In this document: piece after piece, positions 36,687-48,050 of the stretch
Layout: each line of letters begins with the position of its first letter
How positions within the stretch are numbered: the stretch's first letter is position 1
Assembly (NCBI GenBank): GCA_963277665.1
Contig: OY728137.1
Location: 1,170,772,670 to 1,170,836,669 of the forward strand
Length of the DNA: 64,000 nt
Origin: Viscum album
Taxonomy: Eukaryota; Streptophyta; Magnoliopsida; Santalales; Viscaceae
Direction of reading: 5' to 3'
The notes under the pieces: model-generated
The model's database searches: none
Seen by the model: the letters and a program-made list of their open reading frames with translations, nothing else
What the model was told of the DNA's origin: nothing
Made by a program: the position numbers and the translations under genes

Positions 36687-39504
36687 TCAAAACAAAGCAT
36701 GAGCGTACATCTGGGCCTCCCGCTCCCAAGTGCTCTCCCCAAGGCCGCCATGCCTCCACAACACACGAACCAACGGAATGGTTCATCCACAGAGCACCTT
36801 CAGTTTACGATCCTCGATTATGACTGGTCATTCGTTGAAGGTCTCGTCGTCTCCCATATCTAACTCTCCCCAGTCGATAACGTGAGAGTCGTCGTGTAAG
36901 TATCGATGTAGCTGGGAGATGTAAAAGACGTCATGAACCTTCTACAACTGAGGTGGTAGGGCTAGATGATATGCCACCTCACCGACTCACCTCAACACCT
37001 CAAAAGGCCCGATGAACCTAGGTGAGAGCTTTCTCCCTTTCCCAAACCTCTGCTGCCCCCATAGAGGGGAAACCTTCAAGAACACATGATCTCCCACCTC
37101 GAACTCCAAGGGACTCCTCCGACGATCAGTATATGACTTTTATTAGTCCTGAGCCACGTTCATCCTCTCACATACAAGATAGACATTCTCTGTGGTGCTC
37201 TCCACTACCTCTGGCCTAAGAGTACCTATCTCACCAACCTCTGCCCTGAAAATGGGTGAACGACATGGTCTTCCATACAAATCCTCAAACGGTGCCATTC
37301 CAATAGTAGAGTGGAAGCGGTTGTTGTAGGAAAACTATAATAAAGTAAAATGTTATACCCATGGCCCTCTGAAATCCAGAACGCATGCTCGCAGCATGTC
37401 CTCCAACATCTGGATACTCTGCTCTGTCTGTCCGTCGGTCTGGGGGTGGAAAGTAGTGCTAAGGTGTAGTTGGGTGCCAAAAGCATGTTGTCACCCCCTC
37501 CAGACCCATGAGGTAAAACGAGTATCCTGGTCTGAGACGATATTCTTTCAAACTCCATGAAAATTCACCACCTCATCTACGTACCTATGTGCTAAGGTAC
37601 TCACCGGTCCTGACTCCTTAATCGCTAAGAAGTGAGTTGATTTCGTCAGTCGATCCACCACTACCCAGATCTCATCATAACCACCATGAGCTCTAAGTAG
37701 TCCTGTAAAAAATTCCATTGAGATTTCATCCGACTTTCACTCAGGGACATCCAAAGGATACAAAAAACCACTGGGAACACGGTGTTCAGCCTTCACTTTC
37801 TGACACACTAGGCATTTAGCCACAAACTCTGCCACTAATCGTTTCCCCCTGGGCCACCAAAACTGTTCCCTCAGGCCTCGGTACATTTTTGAAACTCCTA
37901 GATGTACCACCAAAGCTGGGCTATGGAACTCGTAGAGAACTCCCTCACACATCACCTCCGAAACAAAAATCCTTCCATGGAAAAGAATCCGATGTCGGGT
38001 GTCCTCTGACCATCCTTCTAGAGCTTTTCCTTGATCGACATGATCCCGCATAAATACAGCCTCGGAGTCCCCCCACTAAGACTCTTCCACCTGCTGCAAC
38101 AAGGAGGACTGCACCGTCATCTGAAACAAACGGCCTCTAACACCTTCTACTCTTGCATCCATGTTCAAGGTGGCCGACTCTCCAATCGATTTCCAAGCAT
38201 CAGTGGATTCCCGAACCACTTACTTATGTGACTTACTGCTCATGGCATCAGCCACAACGTTGCCCTTACCTTCAGTGTTAGAGATCTCAATGTCATAGTC
38301 TTGGAGGAACTCGACCCATCTCCGCTACCGTAAGTTCAGGTCACACTGAGAGAAGATATAATGAATGGTATTGTGATCTGAGAAGACCAAAAAGTGCTCC
38401 CCAAAGAGGTAATGTCGCTACAACTTCAGTGAAAAAAATACTACTGCATGCTCCAGGTCATGGGTTCCATCGTTACGCTTGTGAGGGTGCAACTGCCTAG
38501 ACCCATAACAGATCACACCATTCTTCTGCATTAGTACACACCCCAAACCAAGGCCAGAAGCATCACAAAACACCTCATACAATAACCCTTCCTCTGGAAA
38601 CCTGAGTATTGGAGCACTGACCAACTTCTACTTCAGGTAGTCGAAAGCTTTCTGGCACTACTCGCTCCATTGGAAGACTTGGTTCTTCTTAATCAAAGCT
38701 GTCAATGGTGCAACAACTTGGGAGAAGTCCGAAATGAATGTCTTATAGTAACCTGGTAACCTCAGGAATCTATGAACTTCTGCCATGCTCTTGGGTGCTG
38801 CCCAAGAAACAACCTCCTCCACCTTTGACGGGTCCACTGACACTCCATGCTGAGACACTACGTGCCTAAGGATGTGTACTTCTTGTGTCAAGAACTTACA
38901 CATCGAAAATTTCCCGTAATGCTGGTGGGGTCGAAGGACTTATAAGACTGCCCTGAGATGGTCAATGTGCTCTTCCTCTGATCTTGAGTAGATCGGGATG
39001 TCATCGATAAACACAATGAAGAACCGGTCTAGAAACTCTCGGAAGACAAAGTTCATAAGTCCCATGAACACAGCTGGTGCATTCGTAACTCCAAACAACA
39101 TCACTACAAACTCGAAGTGCCCATACCTGCACCTGAAAGCCATCTTCGAGATGTCACTGTCCTTCACCCTCAGCTGATGATATCCAGATCGTATGTCGAT
39201 CTTAGAAAACCAACCTTCTCCCCTCAGTTGGTCGAAGAGATCATCTATCCTTGGATGTGGGTAACAGTTCTTGACCGTTACCTGATTCAACCTTCGGTAG
39301 TCTATGTATAACCAGAGACCACCATCTGCATTCTTCACGAAAAAAACTGGAGCACCCCATTGCGACACGCTGGGTCAAACAAAACCCTTCTCCATCAGGT
39401 TTCCAATCTGGATACGCAACTCCGAAGGTGCCATCCGATAAGGGTCCATCAAAATCGGATTGGAATCAGGCTGTATGTCTATCCCGAACTCAACATCACG
39501 TCGT
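36687..39504 (-). pseudogene. Chromovirus pol: RT, RNase H, integrase, chromodomain (broken)
   Basis: One frame runs from the G tract at 39,505 to the stop at 36,687, interrupted by a number of TAG and TGA codons. Reverse transcriptase covers about 38,900-39,470: [31 protein letters not shown] and the catalytic FIDDI. The connection and RNase H follow at about 38,230-38,900: FLRLPGYYKTF, FCDASGLGLGCVL, VFSDHN. Integrase covers about 36,830-38,050: an H-H-C-C zinc region ending KCLVCQK, DRLTKSTHFLAI, SDQDTRFTS, HPQTDGQTEQ. The first catalytic Asp (usually in MDFV) reads MEFF here. The chromodomain is at the end (IPLVRVLWRHGGLGESTWE), about 36,687-36,830. It ends HALF, about 38 bases shorter than the neighbouring copy. 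It would copy the element's RNA and insert the DNA, but it cannot be translated as it stands. Confidence 0.9.
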
Positions 39505-39519
39505 GGGGGGGGGGGGGGG
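39505..39519 (-). other. Run of 15 G marking a frame change in gag-pol
   Basis: Fifteen consecutive G on the plus strand (C on the coding strand, read as a proline run) lie between the protease tail (REFLDVFPED) and the reverse transcriptase. Gag and protease upstream are in one frame and all of pol downstream is in another. Length slippage in this homopolymer, or an assembly error in it, would explain the change. Confidence 0.7.
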
Positions 39520-41133
39520 TTGAGTCACATAATCCTCAGGAAAAACATCGAGGAACTCCCGAACAACATTAGGGACATCCACCATCTTTGTATCAGCTGA
39601 AACCACTGATAACCCGCCTAACAAGGAATGGAGAGGCTTCACATGTCGTATTCCCACTTGATAGCTCCTCTCACCACCAAAAGATACATGCTGCCCATCC
39701 ACGTTGGAGAACACGAATCTTCTCCGAAATCAGTCGATAACGGCACTAATATAAAATAACTAGTCGATGCCAAAGATGACATCGTATGAATACATCTGTA
39801 ACAGAAGAAGGTCCACACTAGATCGATGTGGGCCCAACGTCATCCCACATCCCCAGAAAACACAAGATACGCTAGTCTGGCCTCCAACTAGTGTACTCAG
39901 CACCAGTGGTATGGAATGTCTCTCTACATACAGTCCCAAAGCATGGGCTAGACCTGGTGCAACAATGGAGTGAGAAGCTCCTGAATCGAACAAAGCAGAA
40001 ACGAGAGTGTTGAACAAACAAATCGTACCTCGCACCACCTCTAGTCCTACTGGAGCTGCCAACACTATTGCGTGCAACTGTCCACGCCCAGATCCTCTCC
40101 CTCTCTGATGTCGTCCACATCCCCAACCACACCCTGGCCGAGGTCCCTGGGGAGCACCCTGAGGTCGGCCTTCTCCTAGAAAGTCTTCCCTCTGGGGAGC
40201 ATGGTCTTGCTACTGATGGAAGGGCCTCACCGGAAACTGGTGCTGCTGAGGTGGGCGCTGAACCATCCCACCTCCACCGTACTGAGCTCAGGTCGGGCAC
40301 TGACTCTGAATGTGACCGAAACCTCGACAAGGAACACACTCCAGTCCTGGGCTCGTGAAAAAGGGACGAGGACCTGAAGATCTAAACTGGATCTACCGGG
40401 GCCTGCTGCCCATTGGCCTGAACCTAGAAGGTCCCGTCATAGGCAACCTACTGCTGACTGCCTTCCCCTTCGACGAACCTGGCTGGATCCCCTCACGTGG
40501 TGCACCTCCCTACGATTGCATCCTCCCTACAACCTCTTCATTATTCTGTACTACCATGTACGTCAGAAGGGTAAAGGGGGTGACAGTATACTGGAGAGAA
40601 GGACGAAGCACCTCCTCCAAAAGTCTTTCCCAAGACTCCTCATCCAGAAATAGATCCAGAGCAAAGCATAGGAGATTTCTGAACATGATCCCCAACTCTC
40701 ATACTGACATACTCGCCTAATGATGGGAGAGTAACTCCTGCCGCTTCTCTACCTTGATCATGGAATAAATTAATTCCTCTCAGAATTCTTTCTCAAAGTC
40801 ATCCCAAGGAACCTCTGCCTCTATCCTCTCTCTGAGGTAGAGTGTCCACCACTGTCACGCCGCACCTCTCAGCTGACTGACTTCTAGGAGAACCCAATAC
40901 TCCCTCGGAGCATGGACCAAGGTAAAAGCAATCCCTATCTCTTCAAGCCACCCCTCCATCTCTGTATCCGAAGTACTACCTTCGTACTTATTGAGGGTTT
41001 GCCGCTGTAAAGAACAGAGTGGCTTCTTCCACTGGCTATCATCCTCCACTCGGTCAATCCTCATTTGATCGACCACCTAAATCTACTGGGCCTCGGCCGT
41101 CTGAGTCACCCGGGGACAACGCCCAGGTACCAT
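39520..41133 (-). pseudogene. Chromovirus gag and protease (broken)
   Basis: Starts at ATG 41,133 (MVPGRCPRVTQTAEAQ, then a stop) and stays in one frame to the G run. Capsid-like Gag occupies about 40,500-41,080, with EVPWDDFEKEF and LLEEVLRPSLQ recognisable. A CCHC zinc knuckle, CVPCRGFGHIQSQC (C-x2-C-x4-H-x4-C), is at 40,297-40,338. The aspartic protease follows, with ALFDSGASHS around 39,979-39,987 and the second strand VIFGID near 39,765. In-frame stops are frequent in Gag. The normal role is to build the virus-like particle, bind RNA and cut the polyprotein. The 155-codon frame at 39,872-40,339 on the same strand is a shifted frame of this region. Confidence 0.85.
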
Positions 41134-41481
41134 AGCTGTACGGTAAACAAGGATCACCTAAGCCCAAGTAGAAAGGAATTTCTCAAGGTTTCATTTTATC
41201 ATTTTATTCATTTTATTTCCCAGAACACCCAAATCAAGTAAAAAACAATCGTGATGATGCATGTACCTTCCCAAGGGTCTCTACCATGAAATCAATGTAG
41301 TCTCACTTGGTCGTTCGGTAGGCTCAGAGTCCTTGCATCGGATCACGGGGGGCCCTAAAATTCCGTGTCCTAGACGGTCTTCCCTGGCCTATGTCATGCA
41401 CCAAGTTCATCCAACACTGTTGCCCTACCATCCCAGGCAATCCTCACTGTGCCTAACTCCAAACTCCATCCTATCACTCAA
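41134..41481 (-). other. Chromovirus leader between primer site and gag
   Basis: About 350 bp with no open frame worth noting on the coding strand. This is a usual length for the untranslated leader, where packaging signals would lie. I see no specific structure. Confidence 0.6.
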
Positions 41482-41499
41482 CCATCACCTCTGATACCA
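41482..41499 (-). other. Primer-binding site, initiator tRNA-Met type
   Basis: The minus strand reads TGGTATCAGAGGTGATGG, three bases after the LTR end GGTCGTGACA. The TGGTATCAGAG core is the standard complement of the plant initiator tRNA-Met 3' end. It fixes orientation and LTR boundary. Confidence 0.92.
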
Positions 41500-42167
41500 T
41501 TTTGTCACGACCCCCTCCCACCAAAGATGCCCCTCCTGAGCTTGCAATGGTGAAAGGGAGATAATGACCCCCGAGTCCCACCTCCATTAGGCCCCGGGGT
41601 GGAGACTAGCACCAAGGGTATGAGTTTTCACAAATATGGGAGGCATTACCCTTTTTAATAATTATGATCGGGAGATAGGACAAGTCAACCACAATAAAGG
41701 AAAATAACAACTGTATAGAAATAAACCCAAACCAATCCCATATATGTGTATAAATAGTTTTGAATCAATTTACAAGTACAAGAAATCCCAAAAGTACAAT
41801 ACCAAAAGAAACAAGAGTACAAAAACTGCAACAACTCCAACTGTCCTGACTAGTAGGGTCCCACACGGCCCCGGTAGTCCTCCAGGAAACCTGAAATTTA
41901 AAATAGGGTGAGCATACAAGTATACTCAGTAGGGAAACCTAAATCTCTCGTGCACAAGTGGGGAGACATCCTAATGTCCCGTGAGAACAACAGAAGAAAC
42001 CTAGAAAGGAATTCTATCCACCCAACCTCACCAGCTACACTCACCAAAAACACATTCACAACAGGTAGTAGTATATATAAGATCAAGCGTATTGGGTACC
42101 CTACACCATTTTCCCCCACTAGTTAGCCGCTTTTCCTAATGGAGAACGTCCTAACGCTACCATACTC

Positions 42168-42370
42168 TTCCCGCCCGCACAAACCTGGGCCTCACAACCA
42201 CATTTCCCACCTGCACACACCTGGGCCTCACAACCATGTATCCCTCCCGCACACACCTCGGCCTCACAACCACGTATCCCACCCGCACACACATGGGCTT
42301 CACAACCATGTATCCCACCGGCACACACCTGGGCCTCACAACCACATATCCCGCCCGTACACACCTGGGC
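42168..42370. repeat. 36-bp minisatellite in the chromovirus LTR, about six copies
   Basis: Units carry CCCGCACACACCTGGGCCTC followed by ACAACCA and GTATCCCA, with point differences. Because 36 is a multiple of three, all frames stay open. This produces the cysteine/glycine-rich minus-strand frame 42,119-42,436 and the histidine/proline-rich plus-strand frame 42,139-42,426. Neither is likely to be a gene. It lies downstream of the putative start site, in the R-U5 part of the LTR. Confidence 0.9.
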
Positions 42371-43811
42371 CTCGTCCAGAAGGTTCTTGGGAAAAAGTAA
42401 AACTTGCCAGAAGAGTCTTGGGATAAACCACCCCAATCGAATCCTACCAAAAAAGTCTTAGGTCTATGGTCGCCTCAAGCCATCACAGCCTAGGGAAGAA
42501 GGAGCAGGAAGGAGCTAGTAACAAAGGGGAAAACACCCTCTCCCATGAAATGGGAGTGTTCGACACTAAGTGATCAACATGGGTGGGGTGAGATAAAACA
42601 CAAAGATACAGATATATTTATATATATACAAAACACTCATCCCATCCTATGGCTTCTAATCATATAACCTAGCACGTGCCTCGACACAACTACTACGAAG
42701 CATGCATACAACAAGCAAGCCCAACCCCATTTAGGTTTTCATGTTTCAAAGGAATCATCTTATTAGTTCCTTAACTACAGGGAAACTATTCACAAAAAAC
42801 CATATCAATTGTTTGTAAAGAATATCCCTACCATCCACAAATCAAGTTTGGAAACACAATAAACACAACCAAGTCCCTATTATTAACCAACCAACCCCAT
42901 TGATTATTGTTTCTGTTCCATTACCAAGACCCACCATTCATTAACTCTTCCACATTTTATTTATTATTCACAACCCATAGTTCCTTCACATTCATGCCCA
43001 TCCCTAAATCCCCATTGCTAACCACCATAACCACAACCAAGCCAACCACAGCCCCGCTGCTCCCTCGATCCAGAATAACCCACAAAAACACCCCCATCAC
43101 ATGCCACGTATCTAAGCCAACACCCCCATGTTCATTATTCCATTTTGTTCAACCGGGGTGACCACACAAGGGTTCAAGATTTTAAATCATACAACTTTAC
43201 GTGAATAACCAAATTGAACATTTTACAAAGTTCCATTCAAAAAAATGGTCTAGAAGGATAGGGAAACATTTTATTGCGCAAGAAAAGGCCCTCAACGACC
43301 GTGGTTTTCAGTAGGCATAAGCCTATTCAATTCACAACATAATATCACAGGATATAAAGATAATCATAAAAACTTCCCCATCCCCATTATTTAACCAGTT
43401 ATTATCTTCATTTAATGGTTCAACCGTTTTTCATGAAAACAATAGGATACCCACCCCGCATGATGCACAATCTTGAGACACATTGGTAAGATCCCTACTT
43501 CAACAAGTTCTGATCACAACGCTCCCCCGGATCAATCTTTAGAAGACGTCTGTCGGTGTCCATCGATTCTAGAAAAACCCAGAAAAACCTCCTCGGGTGG
43601 AAGCTGGGAAGGAAAGGCCAAAAGGAAAGCAACATATCCAAGTTCATAAGTTCTACCTCGTTGTCATGATCCCATGGCTACTGACGGATAATAAATCGGA
43701 GCTCGGACGAAGATGTTATGGAAGAAAAGGAGCCTTCGAGTCTCTTGGGAGAGCTCTGCTTAGAGGAATGGGGAGGAGAGGGGTGAGTTGAAAAGGAGGA
43801 GGGGACCCCTC

Positions 43812-43820
43812 ATTTTATAA
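43812..43820 (-). promoter_or_regulatory. Putative TATA box of the chromovirus LTR
   Basis: The minus strand reads TTATAAAAT followed by GAGGGG, about 980 bp from the LTR start and about 110 bp downstream of the 133-bp repeats. The other LTR has a changed base here (CCCATAAAA at 35,609-35,617). This assignment is inferred from position and motif only. Confidence 0.45.
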
Positions 43821-43927
43821 GCGTGAAAAAAAGTGCACGGCGTGTAATTTATGGTACATGGCGTGTACTCCGCCATTTCACACGGTCACCACGCAACATC
43901 CAACACGTCCTTCAAAACGGTACGCAG

Positions 43928-44194
43928 CCGTTGACTGGTCAACACATAGTTTAAGGGTATCCTGTACATGGGGAGGGACTACCTGGTGTGTAGTATTGGC
44001 TACACAGTGTGTACTCATTTATTTCACACGGTAAGGACACATCTCCATCATAGCACACGACCATTGACTGGTCAACACATGGTTTGAGGGTAGCACGTAC
44101 ACAGGGAGGGACTACACGACATCTATTATTGGATACATGGAATGTACTAATTTATTTCACACAGTAAGGACACAACCTTTAACACATGGTATAC
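43928..44194. repeat. 133-bp U3 direct repeat, second LTR
   Basis: Same doublet as 35,727-35,993, starting at 43,928 and 44,061. It contains imperfect palindromes built on GGGACTAC and GTGTAGTATT. Confidence 0.8.
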
Positions 44195-44795
44195 CCGGTT
44201 ATGGGGGTACATGGCATGTACCCACACTACACAACGTGTAGTTTCAAAATTCTGAAAAGTGTGGGAAAAGTCCATTTTACCCTCCAGAACACTTCATGAC
44301 CCACTTTTTGACAAAGGAATGGGCCATAGAGGTTCGGGCCATTAAATCTGATACCTCTTAAAACATTCTCGTCCCCGAGAATTCAAAATCCAACCTAGAG
44401 GCACTATTAGGTCCCTCGTTATAACATAAACCCATTCAATAAACATAATCATGTGTGTTAGGAATTCCTTATCATATGTGGACATATTATCCTCTTTAGG
44501 CGGCACTGACTCCTCTGCATGGGTTTAATCGCATCCTCATTAATGCATCTCGATTAAGAATTGGGTCTTCCCACTTTCATACATTAGGATTTTTTTCAAC
44601 TTGAACTACCCCCATCACTACACAACCAGCACACTGCCCGAACATGTGGTTTGGGGAAATTCCTTCTCTTATGTTGAGATATTATCCGCTTTAGGTGGCA
44701 CTAACTCGCCCAAATGGGTTCAATCGCATCCACATTAATGTGTCTCGATTGAGGATCAGTTTTTCTCTTTTTCCCACACATTCGGACATGTTACA

Positions 44796-45834
44796 CACTT
44801 CCAGAGAAGAAGGAAAGAAAAGGTATCATAACCGACAAGCTAAGGATTCCATATATCAAAGGTACAAAGTATTACATCAAAACAATGCTCAGAAGAACAA
44901 ATCAAACACAAGTTAAAACTACTTCGGGTACTGAGCGTGCATCTGGGCCTCCTGCTCCCATGTTCTCTCCTCAAGGCCGCCATGCCTCCACAAAACACGA
45001 ACCAACAGAATGGTTCATCCACGGAGAACCTTCTCTTTATGATCCTCGATTCTGACTGGACGTTCCTTGAAGGTCTCATCGTCTCCCATATCTAACTCTC
45101 CCAAGTCTATAATGTGAGAGTCGTTGTGTAAGTATCGATGTAGCTGGGAGACGTGAAAGATGTCATTAACCTTCTCCAACTGAGGTGGCATGGGTAACTG
45201 ATATACCACCTCACTGACTCACCTCAGCACCTCAAAAGGTCCAATGAACCTAGGTTCGAGCTTTCCCCCTTTCCCAAACCTCCACTACCCCCGTCGAGGG
45301 GAAATCTTCAAGAACACATGATCTCCCACCTCAAATTACAAGGGCCTCCTTCGACGATCAGCATAAGACTTCTATCAGTCCTGAGCCGCTTTCATCCTCT
45401 CACGTACAATCTAGACATTCTCTGTGGTGTTCTGCACTACCTACGACCTAAGAGCACCTGTCTCACCATCCTCTACCCAGAAAATGGGTGAACAAAATGG
45501 TCTTCCATAAAAAGCCTCAAACGGTGTCATGCCAATAGTAGAGTGGAAGCTGTTGTTGCCGAAAAACTCTACTAAAGGCAAGTGTCGTACCCATGAGCCT
45601 CTGAAATCCAGAACGCAAGCTTGCATCATGTCCTCCAACGTCTGGATAGTCCTCTCTATCTATCCATCATTCTGGGGGTGGAAAGTAGTGCTAAGGTGTA
45701 GCTGGGTGCCAAAATCATGTTGTAAACCCCTCTAGACCCGTGAGGTAAACCGAGTATCCTGGTCTGAGACGATAGTCTTCAGAAATCCATGAAAACACAC
45801 CACCTCATCTACGTACCTCTGTGCTAATGTACTC
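44796..45834 (-). pseudogene. Truncated second chromovirus: integrase C-terminus and chromodomain
   Basis: Collinear with 36,606-37,600. In one frame from about 45,800 to the stop at 44,913-44,921 it reads an integrase tail (RSWVRHLPLVEFFGNNSFHS in part, IGMTPFEAFYGRP), the GPY/F-type region, PPQLEKVNDIFHVSQLHRYL, VRIEDHKEKVLRG, then the chromodomain (LLVRVLWRHGGLEERTWEQE) and QYPK. In-frame stops are present. It ends at about 45,834, where the sequence jumps into an LTR fragment, so RT, RNase H, Gag and the primer site are missing. The QYPK ending is the usual form for this clade, unlike the shortened HALF ending of the neighbour. Confidence 0.85.
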
Positions 45835-46105
45835 AACACACGGTTTGAGGGTAACACGTACGCAGGGAGGGACTACACGACGTGTAGTATTTGCTACATG
45901 GAGTGTACTCATTTATTTCACATGGTAAGGACACAACCTTCAACATTGGGTATACCTGGAAATGGGGTACACGACATGTACCCATAGTACATGGCGTGGA
46001 GTTTCAAAATTTTGAAAAATAGGGGAAAAGTCCATTTTACCCTCCAGAACAATTCATGACCCTGTTTTTGACAAAGGAATGGGCCTGAGAGGTTCGGTCC
46101 ATTAC
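45835..46105 (-). mobile_element. Chromovirus LTR fragment
   Basis: AACACACGGTTTGAGGGTAAC through GGTCCATTACA matches 35,872-36,145. It starts inside the 133-bp repeat and stops just after it. Junctions: GTACTCA of pol joined to CAACACACGG of the LTR (shared TCA), and ATTACA joined to much older AT-rich sequence. Confidence 0.85.
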
Positions 46106-48050
46106 AATGTCTATCTTTCTTTGGGTGAAATGATGTAAAAATCCGAAAGTGGATATCAAATGCCTCATGAAAGACTATCCAAAACCATGATGTAAGATGC
46201 ACATCTTAGTCCTTGATAATATTAGAGGACACCCCTGGAATCTAGATGATATCTAACACATACATGTGTCTCATACTATCCACTAAACGCTTATCCATAT
46301 TGGAAAGGATGTGTGCTGATTTCATGGGTCGATCAACAACCACCCAGATAAAAAATGGTCCACTCATTTTCCATGGAATCACAAAAAACATTAAATTAAT
46401 ATTCCATCCCATTTCATCTCTAGGATATCAATATCCTATTACCAACCAATCTGAAGTTGCTATTCAGCCTTCACCTGGAGACATGTGAGACAATAAGAAA
46501 TGAAATCTCTTACAACCCACCTGATTAAATCCATCCTAAATTATATCTGAGGGTCATTGTACATCCCACCTATTTAGGGTGTATGAGAGAAATGAAATTT
46601 ATGAAACCCTCTCCAAAAATCATATCACATCATAACTGAAACCACCAACCATCCTCAAAAGCCACAAAATTGTCCCCTCCTTCAGATAATCCTTTGGCCA
46701 CACCCTTGAGGATTTATAATCAAGAGGAACATCAAAGTTAATTTCTCCCAGCCAGGCCACTCTCATAAAATAGAATATTGGATTAGTCAACACTATAACC
46801 TGATGATTTTTGACACCCCTCTACTCCATCTTGTTCAATTTCAATGAACCCAATTGGTCATGCACTTCCTCCAACATTCATGAATGAGAATTTTAGCTAT
46901 GAGTATCTTCCATCAAATCATTCATCTAATTAGTATATACTCTATCAATGTCATTGACCTGTAGTAATTCCAAATAGCAACATTTTTAATGTTATGACCT
47001 ATCTGTGATGATTTACATGAGACTCTGGCGGTTATAGTAATGTAACATGTCCTCTAACAGAAGTTAGTACAACCAAATCTTCAGAAAAAAAGATACCAAT
47101 ACCAACTCTAGGTTTTGAGTAATGTATTAATACATGGTATTTATCAAATACATGGACTGATATCTAATAAATTTCTACATTTCCATCAATATGAAATTGA
47201 GCCTACATATGTAGTCATCAAAAAACACTATATACTACATGGTCCCCTCAAGTTTTCTAAAAATCCAATTGATGGTCAACCCTAGAATAAACATCATAAT
47301 GGATCAATAATATTTCTCTATCCATAAAAATATATTTCATTTTCCATGCCAGTTTATTGAAAGAAGATAGTATTCTAAATTTTTCAGGTATAAATCTCAT
47401 ATAGTACCCCTTTATATGAAGTAAACTCTTTACCAATGAATTTTTTTTATGTTTTATCAAATGAATAATCTCATATATATTCACTAATCTAATAACTAAT
47501 CCATTCTTATAAATGAAATTCCATAATATGTGAACCTTAATGATCCATAACATCCACTTTGATAGATTACATTAAATCTGATTCCCCTAGAGAACATTGA
47601 GAACCATCCTCGAGTACTATAAATTATCCTACTCAGAATATGACTATATTAATACATCATTAAATAATAAAAGAAAAAATAGGTTCATGTATGGTTGGAA
47701 TAACAAATTCATCATAAAAATAAACACATTGGATGCTTTTGGTTACAAAATTTTTTCTTTCTCTATTATTGGAATATGGATACTTAATTACTTATATTTT
47801 ATAGGTTATATAAATAATTAATATTATGGATATATTTTCTATGTAACATATTCCACCATTTCACCACCACCTTGTAAATTAAACTAATATAGAAAAATTT
47901 AGAAATTGGGTTTTGAAAAATTATTTTTATGGATTATGAAATCATGGAATGAAAACTATGTTATTATATTTACATATCCATGTTGAAATCCTAATATATC
48001 TAGACCAAAATTGGATAGATGAAATTAATGTATTCTAGAACGAAAATTAT
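46106..48050 (-). pseudogene. Decayed chromovirus pol (integrase to RT), old copy
   Basis: GCTGATTTCATGGGTCGATC and AACCACCCAGAT at about 46,317-46,350 match the integrase-coding stretch at 37,638-37,670. TTCAGCCTTCAC at 46,463 matches 37,782. On the minus strand, KGYYMRFIPEKFRILSSFNK (within 47,257-47,553) corresponds to PGYYKTFISDFSQVVAPLTA of the younger pol. The distance between these landmarks (about 1.1 kb) equals that in the younger copy. Stops and frame breaks are everywhere. The plus-strand frames 46,246-46,488 and 47,597-47,821 are antisense to it. Confidence 0.6.

Larger units (their letters stand above)
36606..41502 (-). mobile_element. Internal region of a Tekay/Del-like chromovirus
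   Basis: About 4.9 kb on the minus strand, in the order primer site, leader, Gag, zinc knuckle, protease, reverse transcriptase, RNase H, integrase, chromodomain. This is the Ty3/gypsy order. The terminal chromodomain, initiator-Met primer site and long LTRs point to the Tekay/Del clade. It is clearly more GC-rich than its surroundings, so it is younger than the decayed copies on either side. Confidence 0.9.
41503..44795 (-). mobile_element. 5' LTR of the chromovirus (3.29 kb), also 3' LTR of the next copy
   Basis: Runs from TGTCACGACCCC, beside the primer site, to GGACATGTTACA, giving TGTAACATGT … GGTCGTGACA on the element's strand. Long LTRs of this kind are typical of Tekay/Del chromoviruses. 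To its right the sequence passes directly into the pol end of a second copy, so one LTR serves both. It holds the U3 repeats (43,928, 44,061), a TATA-like box and a 36-bp minisatellite. Open frames inside it (for example 41,908-42,126, 42,907-43,161) are not genes. Confidence 0.85.

Noticed and set aside
39872..40339. 155-codon minus-strand ORF as a separate gene
   Set aside because: It overlaps the zinc knuckle and protease region in another frame. The true gag-protease frame shows CCHC and DSGAS motifs.
36606..41502. Integrated pararetrovirus (caulimovirid) sequence
   Set aside because: Integrase, chromodomain, flanking LTRs and an initiator-Met primer site next to the LTR show a Ty3/gypsy retrotransposon. 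No movement-protein motif was seen.
42119..42436. Cysteine-rich repeat protein gene
   Set aside because: It is created by a 36-bp minisatellite inside an LTR. The opposite strand is equally open.
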